A stretch of 64,000 nucleotides of DNA, taken from Chitinophagaceae bacterium (GTDB lineage: Bacteria > Bacteroidota > Bacteroidia > Chitinophagales > Chitinophagaceae). The notes below the pieces were generated by a model, which did not search any database, was not told where the DNA came from, and saw only the letters and a list, made by a program, of their open reading frames with translations. Within the stretch, counting starts at the first letter, position 1. Each line of letters begins with the position of its first letter. The position numbers and the translations under genes are program-made. This document shows positions 26,229 to 36,831 of the stretch, one piece after another. The DNA lies in contig JAGFIS010000004.1 in the NCBI GenBank assembly GCA_024103425.1, positions 124,001-188,000 of the forward strand, written 5' to 3'.

Positions 26229-28394
26229 TTATTGCACTCCGATTTTAGCCTCCTTGCTCATTCCTGAGTTAAGGTTACCTCCTACCTGCTTTACCTGTAC
26301 GGCATACCGGTATTCTGCCCCCTTTCTGGCGGAATAGTCCAAAAATTCTTTTTGTTCCTTATCTACCGACTGTAGCATGGCCAACGGTTCATTACCTTTT
26401 GCACGATAGACGATCAGGAAATAATCGTTTTTCATATCGGGCACAACCCAGGTCAGTTTCACTGCTGTTTCTTTTTTGTCATAAACAGCCGTTACGTTTT
26501 CCGGTGCAGGCAATACATTATTCTTTGAATAAACCAGTTGCACCACCGGTGATTTTTCCGACCGCAGCCCACTGCTGTCAATGGTTTCGGCAGCATAGAA
26601 ATAGGCTTTATTCGGAACGACAGTTGTATCCATAAATCTGAACTTATTATTTGCATCGGGCTGCATTTTGGCCAATGGCTTCCATTCGCCGTCTTTTTCT
26701 TTTCTGAAAACCTCATAACCTGCCACACCCTGACTTGAACTGCCTATCCAGTCAGTCTGAATGGCTTCGCCAACGACCACAATGCTTTCTGCAAGCGGTG
26801 AAGTCGGCGGAATATATACCGGCTTTGTAAGAACTGCCGGTGCCGAATAACCGGAGTGGTTATTATGGTAATCAACAGCCACTACCTTATAGAAAACTCT
26901 TCTGTCCATCGTATGCGTTGGAATGGTATCCCGGTACTGGTTGTCCATAACCGGATAACCCGTTACCTGCGAATATTCACCATCGCGATTGTAAGAGTAA
27001 TATACTTTGTACCCTTTCACATCCTGTTCAGGATTGGCATCCCAATGCAAGGAAACGATACCCAGTGAATCCACTGTTCCGGCCAATCCTGCCGGAGCTG
27101 AAGGCGGTATGCTGTCTTTCATCACTGTCATCAATGGCATGGAGGTAGCCAGGTTATGGGCCGTATCTACAGCCATCAGTACGTAATAATTTTCTTTGTC
27201 AACCAGTGCGGAAGTATCGGTAAAAGAGGTTGCCGTTTTGCTCAACAGATTATCTGTCAACGGCTCAAACGGGCCCGTTACAGTGGGTCCGCGGCTTACA
27301 TAATAACCGGCCAGGTCCGTATCGGTTTTATTGGCATCCCATGAAATCATAATCTTTTTACCACCCAGATGCTGATAAGCTTTTATCCGCGGCACTTCGG
27401 GTGCAGTAAGATCTATCCCGTGTGCCTTAACCGGCTTGCTATACGGGCTGGTTTCTGCAAATGCCGTATTGCCATTGATGCGGTATTGATATTCCTTGTA
27501 ATTCACCGGAATAGAATCAATATACACCTGGTTGTATTTAAGGATGGAAGCGATGGCTAATCCGATGGAATCCACCTTTTCATTTTCGCCTGTATTTTCC
27601 GGCGGACTGTAAGGTGAGTAGAAAGGCAGGTTATTCAGTTTGTCCCAGGTTTTCCCGCCATCATCACTCCGCTCAATATTGTAAGTACTGAAGTTGCCGG
27701 CCTGTTGCCTGTTCCATTGTAATTCTATTTGTTTATCACGGTTGATGGCCCGCAAACCTTCCGGAGAAGGCTCTTTGGACGGCTTGATATTGATTACCGT
27801 AACCATAGCCGTATCAACTCTAAACTGGGCATTTGCCGTATCGGAAGTGATGACGTAAATATATCTGCCACCCGGACGAACATCTTTGTCCACCCAACGC
27901 AAACCGGCGACTGTAGCAGCCTCCGGCGAAAAATCAGCAGCCTGCATACTATACAAAAACAGCATCCCTGTTGATGATTTTACATCTCTCAACTGCTCTA
28001 CAAACGAATTGTCAGGACGTTTGATCAGCGAATCAACATTGCTGTACATGGCCATATCCAACAGCGAGATATATTTATTGCTTTCTCCGTATTGTTTCCT
28101 GATCTGCTCACGTGTCCATGGTTTTACGGGAGCTTTGGTCAGTACGGTTTCATATATCTTGTCTTCCGATACCACGTCGTATCTTTTGATCTGATATCCT
28201 TTGAATCTTGCCATGTTCCAGGCATTCCAGTCAGACGGCGCCCACCTCAAAACGACGGAATCTTCAGAGGCCTTTGCAACCGCATAAACCGGAACAGGAG
28301 TAGCCTTATCCTGAGCTTTAATATCCCTTGGTGCAAAACCCGTGAGTATAACAGCTACCATTAAACGCCATGACAAATATTTCAGATTTTTCAT
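26229..28394 (-). CDS. Exported multi-domain fibronectin type III protein
   Basis: 721 residues from ATG 28394; the frame continues up to a TTG at 28460, but the signal peptide starts at 'MKNLKYLSWRLMVAVILTGF'. Repeated Fn3 domains can be read: 'PEGLRAINRDKQIELQWNRQ', 'DLTAPEVPRIKAYQ' with 'KKIMISWDAN', 'PAGLAGTVDSLGIVSLHWDAN', and last 'PENVTAVYDKKETAVKLTW'. 'DLAGYYVSRG' and 'DVKGYKVYYS' are typical Fn3 strands. No C-terminal secretion tag (type 9) is obvious. It starts 37 bp after the giant gene. Probable role: surface or periplasmic binding or scaffolding. Confidence 0.88.
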   Translation of the reverse strand: MKNLKYLSWRLMVAVILTGFAPRDIKAQDKATPVPVYAVAKASEDSVVLRWAPSDWNAWNMARFKGYQIKRYDVVSEDKIYETVLTKAPVKPWTREQIRKQYGESNKYISLLDMAMYSNVDSLIKRPDNSFVEQLRDVKSSTGMLFLYSMQAADFSPEAATVAGLRWVDKDVRPGGRYIYVITSDTANAQFRVDTAMVTVINIKPSKEPSPEGLRAINRDKQIELQWNRQQAGNFSTYNIERSDDGGKTWDKLNNLPFYSPYSPPENTGENEKVDSIGLAIASILKYNQVYIDSIPVNYKEYQYRINGNTAFAETSPYSKPVKAHGIDLTAPEVPRIKAYQHLGGKKIMISWDANKTDTDLAGYYVSRGPTVTGPFEPLTDNLLSKTATSFTDTSALVDKENYYVLMAVDTAHNLATSMPLMTVMKDSIPPSAPAGLAGTVDSLGIVSLHWDANPEQDVKGYKVYYSYNRDGEYSQVTGYPVMDNQYRDTIPTHTMDRRVFYKVVAVDYHNNHSGYSAPAVLTKPVYIPPTSPLAESIVVVGEAIQTDWIGSSSQGVAGYEVFRKEKDGEWKPLAKMQPDANNKFRFMDTTVVPNKAYFYAAETIDSSGLRSEKSPVVQLVYSKNNVLPAPENVTAVYDKKETAVKLTWVVPDMKNDYFLIVYRAKGNEPLAMLQSVDKEQKEFLDYSARKGAEYRYAVQVKQVGGNLNSGMSKEAKIGVQ

Positions 28395-28431
28395 AATGCT
28401 CTTTTTCACTTCTTTTTGAATTCTTTCAGGA

Positions 28432-31400
28432 TTATTTGGTGTAGTTGAATTTTCCTTCAACAGTTGATGCCGTGTTTGCTTTAAAAGGATTATTGTAGCT
28501 CAGCTTATACTTCCTGCCCTGCACCGAAGGGAAACGCTGAAAGCTTCGTTGCTTCTTTACTGCGATAGCAAACATATCCCTGCTCAGGTCGTTTTTCTGT
28601 GAGCCAAACAGATAATTATAATTGGATATTTTCACAACAGCACCATTCGCCCCGGTTGCCAATACCTGATAATCGTTAAACAATTTATGTTGCAGGTTCG
28701 TGCGGCCATTAGCGGGTACAGGCATATGAGCCGCCTTCAGGGCTTCTTCGGCTTTATCGTATTGCGCCAGTTTATCATTGATATACCCCATGTTTTCAAA
28801 ATAAGATTTCACTGCACCTTCAAACAGGTTAAAATCCATGGAGTAATAGAAGTCGCGCATCCAGATATAATTTATTACCGGGCGGGTGTTTTGTGATGTG
28901 CTACCGGGTTGTACAACCACCAATCCACCATTTTTCTGCTGCATGGCATCGTAATTCATGCTGCCTCCGCCCCCGCTGAATGCGCTGGTATATGATGCCG
29001 GAAGCCGGGTGAATGTTGCTTGTGCCGGAGCGGCTGTTGAAGATGAAGTACTACCCCCACCTGCACTTGACCCCGCATTGGCGGATGCTACCTGCAGCCA
29101 TCCATCGGTATTGAGATATGAAGCCGTTCCACCCCTGGTACTTATTTTTATGCCTCCCTGCGTTCTTGCATTCTTAGCATTCCAGGTTTCATACACATAG
29201 GGCTGTGACGGATTATTGTTGCTTGTAGTAAACTCGTATATCGGTTTAAATAAGAAGGGCGCATTGCGTACTTCACTCCATCCCCAATCAATTTTTAAAC
29301 CGTTGAGAGGAACAGAAGACCCATAGCGATAGGTATTGAACAACATCCATTGATCGTTCCCATCTGTCAGTTTGTTGTAGGAAGATGCAACGTCAGTTAC
29401 CTTATCAGCAGCGGCTGTCACCAGGTTGATATTTGTCGGAACTTCAATTCTGAACAAAGGCGGGAAAAACTCTGTTGTTCCCAGTCCTGTCTGGAATTTA
29501 TTCACCTCAAACACATCAAACGGCTCATCCTTCGTTGATATACTGAAATTAATCAGGTTAGCAGTAGCACCATGCTTCACTGAAACAGTGTGACCGCTTA
29601 TCTTTTCTTTGAAAGTATTGTACTTGCTCGTGTGGAAGTCAATTGAGTAAAGGGAAACACCGTAAACTGAAGTAGCTCTTTCCATCACACCCGTTGATTT
29701 CATATTCAATACCAGGTTCTGATTTTTAGGTGTAGAAGAAATCACATTATCCCAGTTTGTAGCACCGGTACCTGTATTGTCAAAAGCTGCTTTTACGGCA
29801 GCGTTATGTGCTGCTATATTTCCATTATTTTTTGCTTTGATGACCAGTTGGTTGGTTGACTGAGTCATATCTTTCTCCAACATCTGGGTAGCGTCAACAG
29901 GTACCAGCATCAGGTTCATGCGATATCCCTGATTTAGTTTTAACCCAGCCGGTAATTGGAAACTGATTTGTTCTGTTGATCCCGGACTCCAGGTAAATGA
30001 AGTGGAAAGAGTATCACTGCTGCCAAATTCCGGAATAAATTGTACTACTTTCTTAAACTTCGGATCATTGAGTGGAACGCGTTCCATCCGTGGTGCCTGG
30101 ATAAACCTCAATCCGCCTTTGCCCGAAAATTCATTTTTCAACAGATAGCGCTGCCCCTGAATCGGGTATGTGTATGCAATCTGCGACTTATTCAAATCTG
30201 CTCCGGCAATCTTGGTACGGAAATTCACAATCTTCTCCTGCTTCATCACTTCTTTCAGGCTCTTGTCTTCCTGATACTGATATGCGACAACTGTTACCTT
30301 GAAAGAGTAATCCCTGTCCTGAACAAATTCCTGATCTTTCAGGTAATTCGCTACTCTGTTATCGTTGGTGTATTGGATGTTTACCGGGTAAGCATCAGTG
30401 TTATCGTTGGTAGCTTTCAGCTCAGTATAGGTTGCCTTGAAAACATAGAAACGGTTGAATGGCAATGTGTGATTTTCATCCGGCGGATTAGGATAGCTGA
30501 CAACCCCATCTGTTATTACATTACCGTTTTTGTCTTTAAGCTTATAACCTTCATCTGTCTGACCTCCACCCGATACAGGTACATTAAAGGCCACATAAGG
30601 ATAATCAAAGATGCTGATTTCTGAAGGAGAGGTTTCTGCGATCAGTTCCAGGTGAGCCAATGGGTCGTATTCGGGGTAACATTTGGTACCAAAGTCAAAA
30701 GCTACTGTTTCATTCACATCAATCAGGCCCACGATAGACCCCTGAATCTTCACCATCCCTTCACCCCAGGTCGGATTAGGTAATCCACCGCGCAGGTATG
30801 CGCCTAATTGCAGTGAAACCAATGGCAAATCGCCTGCGCCCAGGTGAACGCCTACATCCATTCCGAAATAAGCGTATAACTGGCCGATGGCATAATAGCC
30901 ATTATATCCGATTGCTCCATCCACATTGCAGGCACCTGTCTTGCCGGGCTTGGTTTCTACCATTGCCAGGTCAAATCCTATCATACCGTTTGCCTTGGCA
31001 TAGAAAATCAGGAAGTCTAACCCCAGTTTGGCATCTACTGCAGCACCAAACATCAATCCTCCGGTGGCATTGGACTTTAAAAACTGAGTGATGGCCTGTG
31101 CGTTCTGTTCAGGGCTGGTAGCTCCATTAGGTTTAGTCACCTGATGTCCTGAACCTCCTTGCAGGAAAGTCCTGATTTTTTCAGGAAGTGGCGGGAAGGC
31201 CGGCAATGATCCTTCACCTACGCCCATACACAAATATGCAGTAGCAGTCAGCTTAGCATAAACCATATCTCCTTCATCACCAAAGCCCATTTCTGCAGTC
31301 ACTTTATCATCATCTCCACGATCAGGGCGACCTACATAAAGGTAATATTTGGCATTTGCTCCTCTTCCTCCGCCGTGCATCCAAACAGGGATATGAAGGT

Positions 31401-34400
31401 CAGCAAAACCCGTACTGGCCTTTACATCAATGGTTGCATCGTAAGTTGCTGATGCAAATCCGAACCTCATATCTACCGCAGCATCCACCAGGCCTTTTTT
31501 ATAATCGGCAGGTGTAGTGATGATGTGACCATCGCCATTAAGTACCAGTTCGGTTAGTCCGCCATTACTGATAGGCATTGTTACGGTCAGCGATGCATTC
31601 ACTATCGTCGGATTAGCATAAGTGACAATAATGTTTGCCTGCAGGGTATTGGTACCCGACTGAGGTATCATGGACAGCTTAGCGTCTTCACCTGCATTGC
31701 GGATTTTATCAAAGTTAACATCCTCAATTCCCATGTTACTGAAATAACCGCCGCCAAAGCCGTTGAGCATCAATCCTCCGAAAATGGGAATACCGGCTGC
31801 TGTAAAAAACTTACCTCCGACTCCACCGTATTTGATATTTCCCTTTGTGCCGAAATAAGCTTCTGCATCAATTTCAGCAAAATTGAAATTAGCATGAACC
31901 TTGCCGTGCACGCCTTCACCATAGGTGGCGTTGCCACTCCAGAAATCTAACCTGCCGTCAATATCAACAGGCCCGAATCCTCCCGACAAGTAAACAGACT
32001 CCACTGCTACACGCGAAAACTCTACTTTGGGCTTTAATCCCATCATGGAGTACCTGGCTACCACGCCTAAATTGGTGCCGCCTGACACGGCAGCCACATC
32101 CCCGAAACCTACATTCACACTCAGGTCAAAAAACAGTCCTACTTCGCCGGTCTTAGGGCGTTTCAATTCAAAATTATCTATCGTAAACGCAAATCCTGAC
32201 AGATGACCTTCGGTCTCTTCAGGAATAAAATCATTTTTCTCTTGCAGATAAAATTCATTCTCCGCATTTGGCCCACCATTTACAGCGTACATTGGAAGGT
32301 TTTCGTATGTGTCATTGTAGGCAGATGATGGCTTGTTTCCTTTTTGAATCGGCACCTCACCAAGGGTTATGGATTCCAGCCCCATAGAGAAGCCGTCCTT
32401 GTTGGATACATTTAAATTCTTTATCCCCAGCAAAGGAATATTGCCGCTAACCGGAATGCCTGCCCCTGAAGCATCAAAGTGTATGGAAATACCTCCGGTT
32501 AACTGAGCTTCCACATAAACGTCTTTATCTTTTTCTTTTACTACCGCAAAGCGTGAATCAGATGATAAAGAAAGCACGGCCTTCCATATATCCATATCCA
32601 TTTGTTCTTTGGGCTGTATATTGAAACTGTAGGTATATCCGTCTCCTTCGTTTTCTCCTTTGTTCAGCAGGCAGGTATAGCCTAATCCTGTTTCGCTGAT
32701 AGGCAACCACACCGACCCCCTCATGCTCATTGTCTGATACAGGTTATTGCGCACAATCGGTATTTTAATTGAATCCACTACAAAGCCCCATCCGCCAAGC
32801 GTTCCGTTGTCGCCTTTCTTGATCACATCTGTAGCGCTGATGTTCATTGTTACTCCTGCATCGTCAATAATCAGTCCGTTGAAATTAACAGCTGCACTCC
32901 TGCTGACCACGAAATCCTTTGGAAAATACATCCCCAGATTGGGCATGTAAAAACCTTTGAAAGTATTATCCACGGTGCCTCCTTTTTCTGCATATCCGGC
33001 AGGGAACATGGACGGAGAAGACAATCCGGGTGCATTTCGTTTTGATGAATGGTCATAATAGAATCCGGATGTGGCCTGTATCTGAAATCCCGGAAGCGCT
33101 TTGAAATCAAATTTGTCGGTAAAACTCAAATCTGCTATCCAATCGTCCCACTCACGAAAATCAAACTTCGCTGTGAGTTTTAATTTTTCTCCCGTAGGGG
33201 TACCGTTTTCTTTTACTGCACGCATTTGGTCAGGCATGGTCAGATCAGCCTTTACAAACACCTTCTCAAAACCATTGGCCGTACTCCACTTCAGGTAAGT
33301 GGTATTGGTAGTATCTATTTCGCCTGCGATACCGTCTGCTGCACCTTTAAGCGTAAAGGTGGTACCACCTAAATTGATATGACGATCGGACGGCAGAAAC
33401 AGTAATCCGTTACTAAATGAAAAACCATCTCTTTTGATACAGAACTTTGCACCCGCCAGCGACAACCATTCGTTGGCTGTTCCTGCATCAGGTATGTTCA
33501 TGCTGAACAACATACGCATATCCGTACCTGTAGAGGAGAAAATAATACCTGTTATCGCCAGGGTGGTATTGACACCGCCAATATCTTCATTATTCAATCC
33601 CAGCGGAAAATCAACCGGCGCATCTCCCGTGATTTGTTTTATCTGGTTGGCAATTTTGTTAACTCTGTTGATTATCGGATTTACCTTACTGCCGACCAGG
33701 TTATTCACCTTATTTCCGAAATCAGGCAAACTCAGGTTGAGAAAATCGTCGCCTGCAGCATGATCCCAGGTAGTGGTAACAACACCCGCCAGCAATTGTT
33801 TCTTTTGATTCACCCTGATTCCGTCAAACACCACATTCAGCATAATGTCTTTGCCATAAGGCTTCCACATAATAGTACCGCTGCCTGAATAAGTATCGTC
33901 GTTCTGAACAACTCCCGCCTTGAGTTTCATATCAAAATCGCCTACGTGAATGATGTCACCGGCATTCAGCGTACCGGTATAAAGCGGGCTGGAACCATCC
34001 ACTTTATTCACTATATCACAATCACCTGACCCGGTGACTGCAAAATACTTCGGCTCTTTACTGCCCTTCCTTTGCCATCTGCTTTCCGGCTTATATTCAA
34101 AAGATGCAATCTCACTGTATCCCTGATTGGCTATTTCCAGCGGGTCGGAAGCGTTTCTCATCAGATTGGCCTTAACCCTGACTACATATTTTTTACCTGC
34201 ACGAAACACATTGGGATATTTCATCGTATCCAGGATAAATCCGGGACGCATAAGATTTTGCTGTCTGAATGTATAGGGGTTATATAATGCATCGTTGATG
34301 GCCTGTCCGGGAAAAATTTCTTTTATCTCCAAATCATAAGTTACGCCGCGCATTGGAAGCCCGCAGGTAGATGACGGTGGTGTCCATGCAAATTGAATCT

Positions 34401-35070
34401 GAGAAGACTTCGGGGTGAAAGTAGTAACGCCTCTTAATCCACCTGTCAGCGTTGAAACTGGCATAGTAAACTGAGGCGCTGATGCCGTATAGCAAATCCT
34501 GAAGGTGGCACAACCTGCCCCTACGGGTGACAACGGCCTGGACTGACCCGGAACATCGTAGTCATAAGCGTTTACGCATATCCGGTAGGTGCCTTCCGGC
34601 AACTTGTAATTAACAGCATTTTGCCTGAGTGCGCTCAGGTCAAGGTTCTCAAACATCAATTGGCTTCTGGAAAAATTCCCGAAAGCCTGTTCTATCAAAT
34701 CCCTGTCCAATTGTATGGTCTGTTGTGGCCCTAAAATAATCGGTTGCGATGGCCGGTAATCCGGACGCAGTGATACACTCATCGGCGTGGGCGCTAACCG
34801 CTCAATCCTTCCGCTCAACTTAACACGCTGAGGCGTCCGTGATGTATTGGTGATGCGAATCATCAGCTTTTGCGTTAATCCCTGAAACTGCTGATTCTGG
34901 ATTTCTGCAGCCAGCTGCGGCAGATAAGGGCTCACGGGCTGTTGTACAATTACGTTTACTTGCACCGGTTGTTGTGCCCATGCAAAACAGCCTGTTAATA
35001 AAAAGGCTGTCAAAAGTTTTATGCTGCGCATCGTAGCTGAAAAAGTTTTTATAGGGGATTGAGTCTTCAT
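28432..35070 (-). CDS. Giant exported protein (2212 residues), unknown function
   Basis: The largest gene in the window. A signal peptide ends at FAWAQ; ATG 35070 or the internal ATG at 35031 (MRSIKLL) could be the start. N-terminal ~30-340: beta-rich region with 'VSPYLPQLAAEI' and 'LPEGTYRICVNAYDYD'. ~350-1450: long stretch of alternating short beta strands with many Gly ('GGFGPVDIDGRLDFWSG', 'GGVGGKFFTAAGIPIFGG'), resembling outer-membrane or beta-helix-like architecture. ~1480-1990: Ig/Fn3-like strands. Then a Ser/Gly/Ala linker and a helical patch ('DKAEEALKAAHMP') before a basic C-terminus. The N-terminal part reminds me of TANFOR-type Bacteroidota proteins, but I am not sure. It lies 11 bp after the barrel gene. 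Confidence 0.85.
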   Translation of the reverse strand: MKTQSPIKTFSATMRSIKLLTAFLLTGCFAWAQQPVQVNVIVQQPVSPYLPQLAAEIQNQQFQGLTQKLMIRITNTSRTPQRVKLSGRIERLAPTPMSVSLRPDYRPSQPIILGPQQTIQLDRDLIEQAFGNFSRSQLMFENLDLSALRQNAVNYKLPEGTYRICVNAYDYDVPGQSRPLSPVGAGCATFRICYTASAPQFTMPVSTLTGGLRGVTTFTPKSSQIQFAWTPPSSTCGLPMRGVTYDLEIKEIFPGQAINDALYNPYTFRQQNLMRPGFILDTMKYPNVFRAGKKYVVRVKANLMRNASDPLEIANQGYSEIASFEYKPESRWQRKGSKEPKYFAVTGSGDCDIVNKVDGSSPLYTGTLNAGDIIHVGDFDMKLKAGVVQNDDTYSGSGTIMWKPYGKDIMLNVVFDGIRVNQKKQLLAGVVTTTWDHAAGDDFLNLSLPDFGNKVNNLVGSKVNPIINRVNKIANQIKQITGDAPVDFPLGLNNEDIGGVNTTLAITGIIFSSTGTDMRMLFSMNIPDAGTANEWLSLAGAKFCIKRDGFSFSNGLLFLPSDRHINLGGTTFTLKGAADGIAGEIDTTNTTYLKWSTANGFEKVFVKADLTMPDQMRAVKENGTPTGEKLKLTAKFDFREWDDWIADLSFTDKFDFKALPGFQIQATSGFYYDHSSKRNAPGLSSPSMFPAGYAEKGGTVDNTFKGFYMPNLGMYFPKDFVVSRSAAVNFNGLIIDDAGVTMNISATDVIKKGDNGTLGGWGFVVDSIKIPIVRNNLYQTMSMRGSVWLPISETGLGYTCLLNKGENEGDGYTYSFNIQPKEQMDMDIWKAVLSLSSDSRFAVVKEKDKDVYVEAQLTGGISIHFDASGAGIPVSGNIPLLGIKNLNVSNKDGFSMGLESITLGEVPIQKGNKPSSAYNDTYENLPMYAVNGGPNAENEFYLQEKNDFIPEETEGHLSGFAFTIDNFELKRPKTGEVGLFFDLSVNVGFGDVAAVSGGTNLGVVARYSMMGLKPKVEFSRVAVESVYLSGGFGPVDIDGRLDFWSGNATYGEGVHGKVHANFNFAEIDAEAYFGTKGNIKYGGVGGKFFTAAGIPIFGGLMLNGFGGGYFSNMGIEDVNFDKIRNAGEDAKLSMIPQSGTNTLQANIIVTYANPTIVNASLTVTMPISNGGLTELVLNGDGHIITTPADYKKGLVDAAVDMRFGFASATYDATIDVKASTGFADLHIPVWMHGGGRGANAKYYLYVGRPDRGDDDKVTAEMGFGDEGDMVYAKLTATAYLCMGVGEGSLPAFPPLPEKIRTFLQGGSGHQVTKPNGATSPEQNAQAITQFLKSNATGGLMFGAAVDAKLGLDFLIFYAKANGMIGFDLAMVETKPGKTGACNVDGAIGYNGYYAIGQLYAYFGMDVGVHLGAGDLPLVSLQLGAYLRGGLPNPTWGEGMVKIQGSIVGLIDVNETVAFDFGTKCYPEYDPLAHLELIAETSPSEISIFDYPYVAFNVPVSGGGQTDEGYKLKDKNGNVITDGVVSYPNPPDENHTLPFNRFYVFKATYTELKATNDNTDAYPVNIQYTNDNRVANYLKDQEFVQDRDYSFKVTVVAYQYQEDKSLKEVMKQEKIVNFRTKIAGADLNKSQIAYTYPIQGQRYLLKNEFSGKGGLRFIQAPRMERVPLNDPKFKKVVQFIPEFGSSDTLSTSFTWSPGSTEQISFQLPAGLKLNQGYRMNLMLVPVDATQMLEKDMTQSTNQLVIKAKNNGNIAAHNAAVKAAFDNTGTGATNWDNVISSTPKNQNLVLNMKSTGVMERATSVYGVSLYSIDFHTSKYNTFKEKISGHTVSVKHGATANLINFSISTKDEPFDVFEVNKFQTGLGTTEFFPPLFRIEVPTNINLVTAAADKVTDVASSYNKLTDGNDQWMLFNTYRYGSSVPLNGLKIDWGWSEVRNAPFLFKPIYEFTTSNNNPSQPYVYETWNAKNARTQGGIKISTRGGTASYLNTDGWLQVASANAGSSAGGGSTSSSTAAPAQATFTRLPASYTSAFSGGGGSMNYDAMQQKNGGLVVVQPGSTSQNTRPVINYIWMRDFYYSMDFNLFEGAVKSYFENMGYINDKLAQYDKAEEALKAAHMPVPANGRTNLQHKLFNDYQVLATGANGAVVKISNYNYLFGSQKNDLSRDMFAIAVKKQRSFQRFPSVQGRKYKLSYNNPFKANTASTVEGKFNYTK

Positions 35071-35081
35071 ACTTCAATTAT

Positions 35082-36791
35082 TTAGAATTGGTAACCATAC
35101 TGAATACCGGCTGAGAAATTTTTGGTCGTGACTGCTGTCGGCACTAGACTGATCTTGTCTAACGGATCCAGGTTCACAGGAGGCGTTAGGATGTAACTGC
35201 CATACAGGCTAAAGCTGCTCTTACCTGCCGACAAACTGCTGCTGAGTGAAAATGAAGTGTTGTTGCCGGGAACATCACCTGTTGACTTATTCAAAAAATA
35301 CCCCACATTACCCTGTACCGAAAGTTGATGCTGTTTGAGTAATTGTACATTGGCACCCACATTTATTCCGGCAGATTGGTATTCATAATCTTTTTGTCCG
35401 TAAACACTGTAAGTAAGCCCGGTATTAATTCCGAAATATTTTTCTACAAACTGTAAATCGTAATTGGCGTTGACATTGATATTGTTACCGGCTGTTAAAT
35501 CTTTGGTAGCCGGATTGCGGTCAGTAAGATCTGTGTAGTTAACACTTGCTGTAACGGTATGTTGCTTGCTCCCTGAAAACGTATTGAATGAAGGTGAAAA
35601 AGAATAATTCAACATCAGTTGGTTCATTCGCACATCTTCATCAATAGCCATTGTGCCATCCTTCTGATATACATTGGCTCCATTGACATTGAAGTTCAGG
35701 TTCCAGTGTTCGCTGAGATTGGCATTGACAGAAAAATTGCCCGCCATGGTTTGCAATTCTGATATCAATGCCCTGGATAAGTTGTTGTGCTGAGCATTAA
35801 AAGAGCCGTTGATATTGAGATGTCCTTTAGCCAGATTGGTTCCAAAATTTCCGCTGTAAGTTTCAATATCATTGACCATGTAAACGGTACCGAGCGACAT
35901 GTAATCAGGCTGGATGCGCTGATATCCTGCCATCAGGTTAAATCCCTTTAGGTTTAATCCTAGTTGTGTTCTGCCCGAATAGCTGAAGACCGTACTGTAA
36001 TTGATGGGAGAAAAAGTCCTGACAAATTTGGGCACTTCGTAATGCCCGATGCTGTCAAGGCTTTCAAAATTCATATCCCTGTTCAAAAGACTGAAAGCCA
36101 CATCACCCGAAAAAGTCAGCACCTTGAAAAAACGATACGACCATGCGCCACCTACGGCCGTATTCTCCTGGGGTTTGAGGTTATTCAATGAATCCTTTAT
36201 AAGAGGAATAGACCCTTTATCATCTCTGGCATGAAAAAAGCTCAGCGAAAATTCATTACCATCGCTACCCGCACCGATTTTAAACCCATAGCCCATACGG
36301 CTGTATTGCGGAGCAATGCGGTGATCAAAAGTGGTATCTTCCGTAATCGCTTTATTGAGCCTGCCGTAGAAACCGGAAAAGCGGAACTTGCCCGGACGGA
36401 GTTCTATTCCACCACCCAGAAAGCTTTGCCCGTCAAAGACAAACGGGTTGAGCGACATACTGCGATAACCCAGGTGAACGGTGAGCCACTTGTAGGTAGG
36501 GCTCATTCCAAACTGAGTAAAGGGAGTGGTATAGCTGGTACTAAATTGATTCACTACAAATGAAAGCGGAATGCTGAAACCATAAATACTGGCAGTAAGG
36601 TTACCGTTCAGGTTCCAGCTAAACGGGTCGCGTGTCATGTAGGGTTCATTAGACGAGTAATAACTACTCCCTACGCCGATACCGCCTGAAAGATGGAACG
36701 GCTTCTGATCTTTCAGGTTAGTGAGGTCTTGCGCACACAATCCCGGTATGATCAGGACAAATGCAGTTAGTATTGAAAAAATCTTTTTCAT
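35082..36791 (-). CDS. Outer-membrane beta-barrel protein
   Basis: 569 residues with Sec signal (1-20, LCAQ) and alternating polar/aromatic strands throughout ('FSFFHARDD', 'GNFSVNANLSEHWNLNFNVNG', of which 'NLNFNVNG' is typical; 'SFSLYGSYILTP'). The C-terminus is 'GIQYGYQF', ending in Phe as outer-membrane barrels recognised by BAM do. No plug or TonB box. Second gene of the surface operon, directly before the giant protein, so it could export, anchor or interact with it. No family recognised. Confidence 0.85.
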   Translation of the reverse strand: MKKIFSILTAFVLIIPGLCAQDLTNLKDQKPFHLSGGIGVGSSYYSSNEPYMTRDPFSWNLNGNLTASIYGFSIPLSFVVNQFSTSYTTPFTQFGMSPTYKWLTVHLGYRSMSLNPFVFDGQSFLGGGIELRPGKFRFSGFYGRLNKAITEDTTFDHRIAPQYSRMGYGFKIGAGSDGNEFSLSFFHARDDKGSIPLIKDSLNNLKPQENTAVGGAWSYRFFKVLTFSGDVAFSLLNRDMNFESLDSIGHYEVPKFVRTFSPINYSTVFSYSGRTQLGLNLKGFNLMAGYQRIQPDYMSLGTVYMVNDIETYSGNFGTNLAKGHLNINGSFNAQHNNLSRALISELQTMAGNFSVNANLSEHWNLNFNVNGANVYQKDGTMAIDEDVRMNQLMLNYSFSPSFNTFSGSKQHTVTASVNYTDLTDRNPATKDLTAGNNINVNANYDLQFVEKYFGINTGLTYSVYGQKDYEYQSAGINVGANVQLLKQHQLSVQGNVGYFLNKSTGDVPGNNTSFSLSSSLSAGKSSFSLYGSYILTPPVNLDPLDKISLVPTAVTTKNFSAGIQYGYQF

Positions 36792-36831
36792 TTCTTATTG
36801 GGGTAAACGGTTCATGAGTTAGGATGAGACA

